DNA from: Acidobacteriaceae bacterium
GTDB taxonomy: Bacteria; Acidobacteriota; Terriglobia; Terriglobales; Acidobacteriaceae
Length of the DNA: 9,044 nt
Assembly (NCBI GenBank): GCA_030040115.1
Contig: JASHUH010000270.1
Span: 1 to 9,044 of the forward strand
Reading direction: 5' to 3'
Positions 5,882 to 9,044 of this stretch are shown here, in pieces. The position numbers and the translations under genes were made by a program. The notes under the pieces were generated by a model that had not been told where the DNA came from, searched no databases, and saw only the letters and a list, made by a program, of their open reading frames with translations. The number at the start of each line of letters is the position of its first letter. Position 1 is the stretch's first letter.

Positions 5882-6880
5882 ATGAGCTTCGAGCTGATCC
5901 TTCCGTTCCTCCGCCCCATCGAGCCACTGTTGCTTGACGAGAGCATCAGCGAGATCATGGGCAATCCCGATGCTTCGTGGTGGTATGAACGAAACGGCAT
6001 CGTGTACCCGGAGCCGTCTATATCCTTCGAGGCCGGCCCGCTGCGTACCGGCCTCGAAGTCATCGCTAACCAGCTCGGGAAAAAGCTCGATGATGACAAT
6101 CCTTTGCTGCACGCGCAACTCCCGGACGGAAGCCGCCTGGCGGCGGTCATTCCGCCAATCGTGCGCCCGGCCCCTGCGCTCACTATCCGCAAGTTCCCTA
6201 GCCGGCATTACACCGTCGATGACCTCATTGCTCGCGGGACACTGACGCGCCCGCTCGCGGACTTTCTTGCCGCCGAGATTCGCAGCGGCAAAACGCTGCT
6301 CATCAGCGGCGGAACTTCGACTGGAAAGACCACCGTATTGCGCGCGCTCGCCGCGGCCATTCCCGACGACCAGCGCGTTGTGGTCATCGAGGACACATCG
6401 GAGCTGCATTTAGAGATGCCGAACCTGCTCTCCGCCGAATGCCAGGTCGATACGTTTAAGGCCAGCATCAGCTTCGACGATCTGCTCAAATCCGCGCTCC
6501 GCTGGCGGCCCGACCGGATCATCCTGGGCGAGGTCCGCGGCATAGAAGCACGCACGCTGCTCGACTCGCTCAATACGGGGCATACCGGCTCGCTCGCCAC
6601 CATTCACGCAAACTCTGCCCAACGCGCCCTTCGGCGTTTCGCCAACCTCGTGCTTCGCGCTCATTCCCAGGCGACCTTCGAAGACATCGAAGCCGAGATC
6701 GGCGAAGCCATCAATTATGTCGTCCATGTCGAGCGCGAACCCGGCCGCCGCGTCATCCGGGAAGTGCTGCGATTGGATGACTACGACCGCCGCTCCCAAC
6801 AATTCCAAGTCGAGGTCGTTTACGGCCCCGATTCCATCCTCAATTCCACGCGAAAGGATACGCCTTATGCCGCTGCTTGA
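5882..6880 (+). CDS. trbB: TrbB/VirB11 family hexameric traffic ATPase
   Basis: This 332-residue protein is a TrbB/VirB11 (type II/IV secretion, GspE-superfamily) ATPase, which acts as a cytoplasmic hexamer at the base of the channel. The N-terminal domain spans about residues 1-120. Walker A is GGTSTGKTT (residues 143-151, Lys149). The Asp box is VVVIEDTSELH (167-176). Walker B is RIILGEVRG (212-220, Glu217). The His box is GHTGSLATIHAN (233-244). All expected catalytic motifs are intact. The start at 5882 gives the usual N-terminus (MSFELILPFLRPIEPLL); an in-frame ATG at 5783 would overlap ssb and add a non-conserved basic leader, so it was rejected. The Shine-Dalgarno match at 5882 is weak. 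In standard P-type clusters trbB comes first, before trbC; here it is downstream of trbF and ssb. Confidence 0.93.
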   Translation: MSFELILPFLRPIEPLLLDESISEIMGNPDASWWYERNGIVYPEPSISFEAGPLRTGLEVIANQLGKKLDDDNPLLHAQLPDGSRLAAVIPPIVRPAPALTIRKFPSRHYTVDDLIARGTLTRPLADFLAAEIRSGKTLLISGGTSTGKTTVLRALAAAIPDDQRVVVIEDTSELHLEMPNLLSAECQVDTFKASISFDDLLKSALRWRPDRIILGEVRGIEARTLLDSLNTGHTGSLATIHANSAQRALRRFANLVLRAHSQATFEDIEAEIGEAINYVVHVEREPGRRVIREVLRLDDYDRRSQQFQVEVVYGPDSILNSTRKDTPYAAA

Positions 6881-7187
6881 AATCGTCAAAACCCACCACG
6901 TAACCGCCAGCATCCGGCTCAACGAAGAGACCGCCGGGCAGATCGACCAATACGCGGCTTTCCTTCATGCCTCCGCCGATGAAGTCGTAGACAAGGCGCT
7001 CACTTACGTCTTCGCTAAGGACCGAGACTTTCAGGACTTCCTTCGCACTCCTGAAGCTGCCAAGGTGACCGCCAGCCTGCGTGTCCGTTCTGTTCCCCAA
7101 GCAACCACGCCAGAGCAGGCAAATAACGGCAGTGTCAAGCCCGCGAAGGCAATGGAGGCGACCAGTGATTCACGCCCTCGCAGCTAA
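6867..7187 (+). CDS. ribbon-helix-helix (CopG/MetJ/Arc-like) protein
   Basis: This 106-residue protein starts inside the end of trbB (14-base overlap) with AAAGGA at 6853-6858, eight bases before the ATG. Residues 12-18 (VTASIRL) form a candidate beta strand, followed by helix A (about 20-33, EETAGQIDQYAAFL) and helix B (about 36-49, SADEVVDKALTYVF). This is the ribbon-helix-helix DNA-binding layout. The C-terminal half (about 65-106) is low-complexity and probably disordered. Such proteins commonly sit beside trbB in conjugative clusters and act as dimeric repressors or relaxosome accessory factors. Which role applies here is not shown by the sequence. Its end overlaps the GTG start of the next, interrupted gene. 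Confidence 0.65.
   Translation: MPLLEIVKTHHVTASIRLNEETAGQIDQYAAFLHASADEVVDKALTYVFAKDRDFQDFLRTPEAAKVTASLRVRSVPQATTPEQANNGSVKPAKAMEATSDSRPRS
7154..7158 (+). promoter_or_regulatory. Shine-Dalgarno site of the interrupted GTG-start gene
   Basis: GGAGG lies six bases before GTG 7165-7167, inside the 3' end of the ribbon-helix-helix gene. It is what makes the short downstream reading frame credible as the start of a real gene. Confidence 0.5.
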
Positions 7188-7236
7188 TGGAATCGCCGTC
7201 GATATCCCCTTCGGTGCTTCGCACCGGGTTTATTTC
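7165..7236 (+). pseudogene. first 24 codons of an unrecognised gene, cut by an antisense group II intron
   Basis: A GTG codon with GGAGG at good spacing opens a frame reading (M)IHALAANGIAVDIPFGAS and then HRVYF up to 7236, where the inferred intron 3' end begins. Past that point the frame runs into intron sequence and is no longer meaningful. The remainder would lie beyond the intron's 5' end, outside the window. The overlap with the preceding gene and the tight operon context argue that it is, or was, a transfer-operon gene. The fragment is too short to identify. Because the intron lies on the opposite strand, it cannot be spliced from this gene's transcript, so the gene should be inactive. 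Alternatively the frame is fortuitous and the 7212-7236 hairpin marks the operon end. Confidence 0.42.
7212..7236 (+). repeat. hairpin with T-rich tail abutting the intron junction
   Basis: CGGTGC (7212-7217) and GCACCG (7221-7226) pair around a TTC loop, followed by GGTTTATTTC up to the inferred intron boundary. On the plus strand it resembles a weak intrinsic terminator. It lies in the 3' exon relative to the intron, not the 5' exon. Confidence 0.5.
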
Positions 7237-7239
7237 GTC

Positions 7240-7273
7240 GCGGTAGGGATACGGCTTACGCCGTACCCCCCGC
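7240..7273 (-). ncRNA. group II intron domain VI with bulged branch-point A
   Basis: Read on the minus strand, a GCGG/CCGC base stem and a ten-pair upper stem capped by GTAA (GGGGTACGGC with GCCGTATCCC, one G-U pair) flank a two-base UA bulge on the 3' side. The A at 7244 is eight bases from the inferred 3' splice site, the expected position of the lariat branch point. Confidence 0.8.
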
Positions 7274-7276
7274 ACA

Positions 7277-7309
7277 GATCCGGACGAGCGGATTTCCCGC
7301 ATCCGGCTC
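7277..7309 (-). ncRNA. group II intron domain V (catalytic hairpin)
   Basis: The 33-base minus-strand segment opens with GAGCCGGA, which holds the AGC catalytic triad. It has an upper stem GCGG/CCGC with a GAAA-containing loop, a CG bulge, and closes with TCCGGATC. Two positions differ from the common pattern: the triad G, usually in a G-U wobble, faces an A, and the pair beside the bulge is U-U. Domain V supplies the metal-binding core of the ribozyme. It begins five bases past the maturase stop codon. Confidence 0.8.
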
Positions 7310-7314
7310 TTGCC

Positions 7315-8790
7315 TCAGGTAGTGACGCGCAGACGGCGTGATGGATAAGGGTGACAGATATTGGCCGGAGGAAGCCAGCGACGGATGAGCCGTTTCATTC
7401 GCTCCCACTTGACGCGACCATGCTGGCTTCGCCTGCACAGAGCACGATGCCAGAAGTTCGTCACCGTGAAACGAAAGTGAGCGAGAGCATACCGGTTCCC
7501 CGGAACTCCGAAGTATCGGAAATGCCCACTCACTACGGACTTCAACCACTTGCCAACTTCAGGAACAGGATCATGCATACGCCGCCGCAACTCGGTCTTG
7601 ACGCGCAGCAAGGTCGCCTGCATGCGCTTGCGAATCGTGTGCCGAAGCACCATGAACCTTCCCTTCTTCGTCTTCCCGCAGATGTGCTTGAAGCCGAGGA
7701 AATCGAAGGTCTCCGGTTTGCCCAGACTAGCGCGCTTACGGTTCGTTGCCGCATGGCGTCCGAACTCGATCAGCCGCGTCTTCTCCGGGTGCAGCTCCAG
7801 TTGGAACTTCTGCATTCGTTCTTTCAGTTCCGACCAGAACCTTTCGGCATCGTCTTTGAACTCAAATCCAACCACGATGTCGTCGGCATAGCGCACCACG
7901 ATCACATCGCCGTGCGCACACTTCCGACGCCATGCCTGAACCCAGAGATCGAAGACGTAGTGGAGGTAGATATTCGCCAGCAGCGGCGAGGCACTTCCGC
8001 CCTGCGGCGAACCCGCTTCCACTTGCGTTCGCTTGCCCTTTTCCAGCACGCCCGCGTTCAACCATTTCTGGATGAGCCGCACGACGCGCCGGTCCGCTAT
8101 CCGATGCTGGAGAAACCGGACCAGCCATTCATGCGACAGCCTGTCGAAGAAGCTGCGCACGTCCAGGTCCAGCACCCAGTTCACACGCCTCTCTTGGAGT
8201 CCACACCACAAAGCGTCCAGCGCTTTATGCTGGTTGCGCTGTGGCCGGAAGCCATAAGAGAAGCCGAGGAAGTCGGTTTCGTAGATGTTGTTGAGTACTT
8301 CCACCGCCGCTCTCTGAACGAGCTTGTCTTCAAGCGCCGGAACGCCGAGCGGTCGCTGCCGCCCGTCCGCCTTCGGAATGTACACCCTACGCACGGGCTT
8401 CGCCCGGTACGCTCCGCGCTTCAGTCTATGGGAGAGGTCCTGGAGATTCGCCTCAAGGTCCTCTCCGTAGTGCTGCCACGTCTCACCGTCTACACCGGCT
8501 GCCGCATACCTCTTCAATCGGAGGTAGGCAAACCGCAGGGTGTCGATGCGGTAGATGTGATGCAACAGAGCGGTGAACTTCACATCCTTGTTCGATTTTG
8601 CCGTTTGTCGTATCTGCGCCAACTCACTGGGCGCACTTATCCGGCTCTGAGTCCGGGGTGCGTTTTGTTGGCCCAGATTCCCCTTGGCCAGACCCCTTCC
8701 CTCCATCTCCTCCGCCACCGATACTCTGGCTTTGTTCGGAGACTTCCCCGGTACTATGGGTCTGTCCGACTTCCCGTGTTCGTTCATCAT
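7315..8790 (-). CDS. ltrA: group II intron reverse transcriptase/maturase (no endonuclease domain)
   Basis: This is the intron-encoded protein, about 491 residues from the ATG at 8790 (or 490 from 8787). It helps the intron fold for splicing and reverse-transcribes it into new sites. Reverse transcriptase blocks are in order: VRRVYIPKADGRQRPLGVPA, FSYGFRPQRNQHKAL, WVLDLDVRSFFDRLS (catalytic Asp, about 208-216), GSPQGGSASPLLANIYL (about 260-276), VVRYADDIVVGF with YADD at about 301-304, LELHPEKTRLIEFG, and TFDFLGFKH. Domain X follows (RKRMQATLLRVK to NFWHRALCRR). The C-terminus ends soon after, with WLPPANICHPYPSRRLRVTT, and has no HNH endonuclease. The longer frame to 8925 adds 45 residues without family features. 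GGAG lies three bases before the ATG at 8790 and six before the ATG at 8787, which slightly favours 8787. The frame is intact and probably active. Confidence 0.92.
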   Translation of the reverse strand: MMNEHGKSDRPIVPGKSPNKARVSVAEEMEGRGLAKGNLGQQNAPRTQSRISAPSELAQIRQTAKSNKDVKFTALLHHIYRIDTLRFAYLRLKRYAAAGVDGETWQHYGEDLEANLQDLSHRLKRGAYRAKPVRRVYIPKADGRQRPLGVPALEDKLVQRAAVEVLNNIYETDFLGFSYGFRPQRNQHKALDALWCGLQERRVNWVLDLDVRSFFDRLSHEWLVRFLQHRIADRRVVRLIQKWLNAGVLEKGKRTQVEAGSPQGGSASPLLANIYLHYVFDLWVQAWRRKCAHGDVIVVRYADDIVVGFEFKDDAERFWSELKERMQKFQLELHPEKTRLIEFGRHAATNRKRASLGKPETFDFLGFKHICGKTKKGRFMVLRHTIRKRMQATLLRVKTELRRRMHDPVPEVGKWLKSVVSGHFRYFGVPGNRYALAHFRFTVTNFWHRALCRRSQHGRVKWERMKRLIRRWLPPANICHPYPSRRLRVTT

Positions 8791-8877
8791 CGGCTCCAGT
8801 TCTTGAACTTCCCGATGCGTCCCGCGAGCGCTGGCCGCTCTCGGGTGAACCCGGGACCTCTCAGCTTCCGTGCAAGA

Positions 8878-8902
8878 TGTGTCCCTACGTGCCAGGGTCA
8901 CA
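8878..8902 (-). ncRNA. paired element of the intron RNA upstream of the maturase ORF
   Basis: On the minus strand TGTG-A-CCCT pairs with AGGG-A-CACA across a seven-base loop, giving eight base pairs with one symmetric A-A mismatch. It lies 88 bases upstream of the ORF start and is probably part of domain IV or a neighbouring domain. The exact domain was not assigned. Confidence 0.4.
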
Positions 8903-9044
8903 GACCGCGCAGGACCTCGGTGCAACTCGCATTAACGCTCCACCGAATGTTGCCTTCCGCGTTGTGTCAGGGCGTCGGCGTCCTGAAGTTAGGGATATTT
9001 CGCGGCTCAATAACCTGGCCCGTAGTTCCTCCTGTCTACGCTTC

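Larger units (their letters stand above)
7237..9044 (-). mobile_element. group II intron, 3' portion including ORF and domains V-VI (5' end outside window)
   Basis: On the minus strand the maturase ORF is followed by typical domain V and domain VI sequences. The intron then ends in GAC, matching the bacterial AY 3' end. The 3' splice boundary is placed at 7237 because the bulged A of domain VI is then eight bases from the end. Upstream of the ORF, at least 254 bases of intron RNA lie inside the window (8791-9044), including a paired element at 8878-8902. No GTGYG-type 5' end was identified there, and 254 bases are too few for domains I-III, so the 5' end is expected to the right of 9044. The element is a retrotransposable ribozyme inserted antisense to the transfer operon. 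Confidence 0.85.

Noticed and set aside
7081..7341. 86-codon plus-strand frame running through the intron junction
   Set aside because: Its start is inside the ribbon-helix-helix gene in another frame and its end is in intron domains V-VI. Only the part from the GTG at 7165 to 7236 is credible.
8791..8925. N-terminal extension of the maturase to an ATG at 8925
   Set aside because: The 45 extra residues show no conservation pattern and cover the paired element of the intron RNA, while ATGs at 8787-8790 have a GGAG site.
7237..9044. Assignment of the intron to class C
   Set aside because: No terminator hairpin can be shown in the 5' exon because it is outside the window, and the visible hairpin is on the 3' side. 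The class is left open.

Overview
The window is part of a conjugative element (a plasmid or integrative conjugative element). It carries a P-type (Trb/VirB) type IV secretion operon on the plus strand. A group II intron lies antisense at the right edge. GC content is high and the genes are tightly packed with 4-bp overlaps and strong Shine-Dalgarno sites. The SSB and Trb sequences look like those of Acidobacteriota (Terriglobia) or soil Proteobacteria; this host guess comes from general resemblance only and is weak.

Left block, about 1-4941: the C-terminal end of TrbE/VirB4, then TrbG/VirB9, TrbI/VirB10, a small Cys-rich lipoprotein (possible TrbK-like entry-exclusion protein), TrbJ/VirB5, TrbL/VirB6 and TrbF/VirB8. 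Together these supply most of the trans-envelope mating channel: outer-membrane core (TrbG, TrbI), periplasmic assembly and pilus factors (TrbJ, TrbF), the inner-membrane platform (TrbL, TrbF) and the energising ATPase (TrbE).

Middle block, 4942-5415: a 474-base gap without a convincing large gene. It holds one possible 49-codon Cys-containing ORF coupled to trbF, an 8-bp-stem hairpin on that ORF's stop codon, and several GC-rich inverted repeats just upstream of ssb.

Right block, 5416-7236: a single-stranded DNA-binding protein, a terminator-like hairpin, the TrbB/VirB11 traffic ATPase, a ribbon-helix-helix protein overlapping trbB, and the first 24 codons of an unrecognised GTG-start gene with a good Shine-Dalgarno site. 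That gene is cut at 7236/7237 by the intron.

Right edge, 7237-9044: the 3' part of a bacterial group II intron on the minus strand. It shows domains V and VI with a bulged branch-point A, and an intact reverse transcriptase/maturase without a recognisable endonuclease domain. The intron's 5' end lies beyond the window. It is antisense to the operon, so it cannot splice out of operon transcripts and should disrupt the interrupted gene.

The gene order (E-G-I-K?-J-L-F, then ssb-B-RHH) differs from the usual B-C-D-E-J-L-F-G-I order. No VirB2/TrbC, VirB3/TrbD, VirD4/TraG coupling protein or relaxase is visible here. No tRNA, rRNA or CRISPR array was seen.
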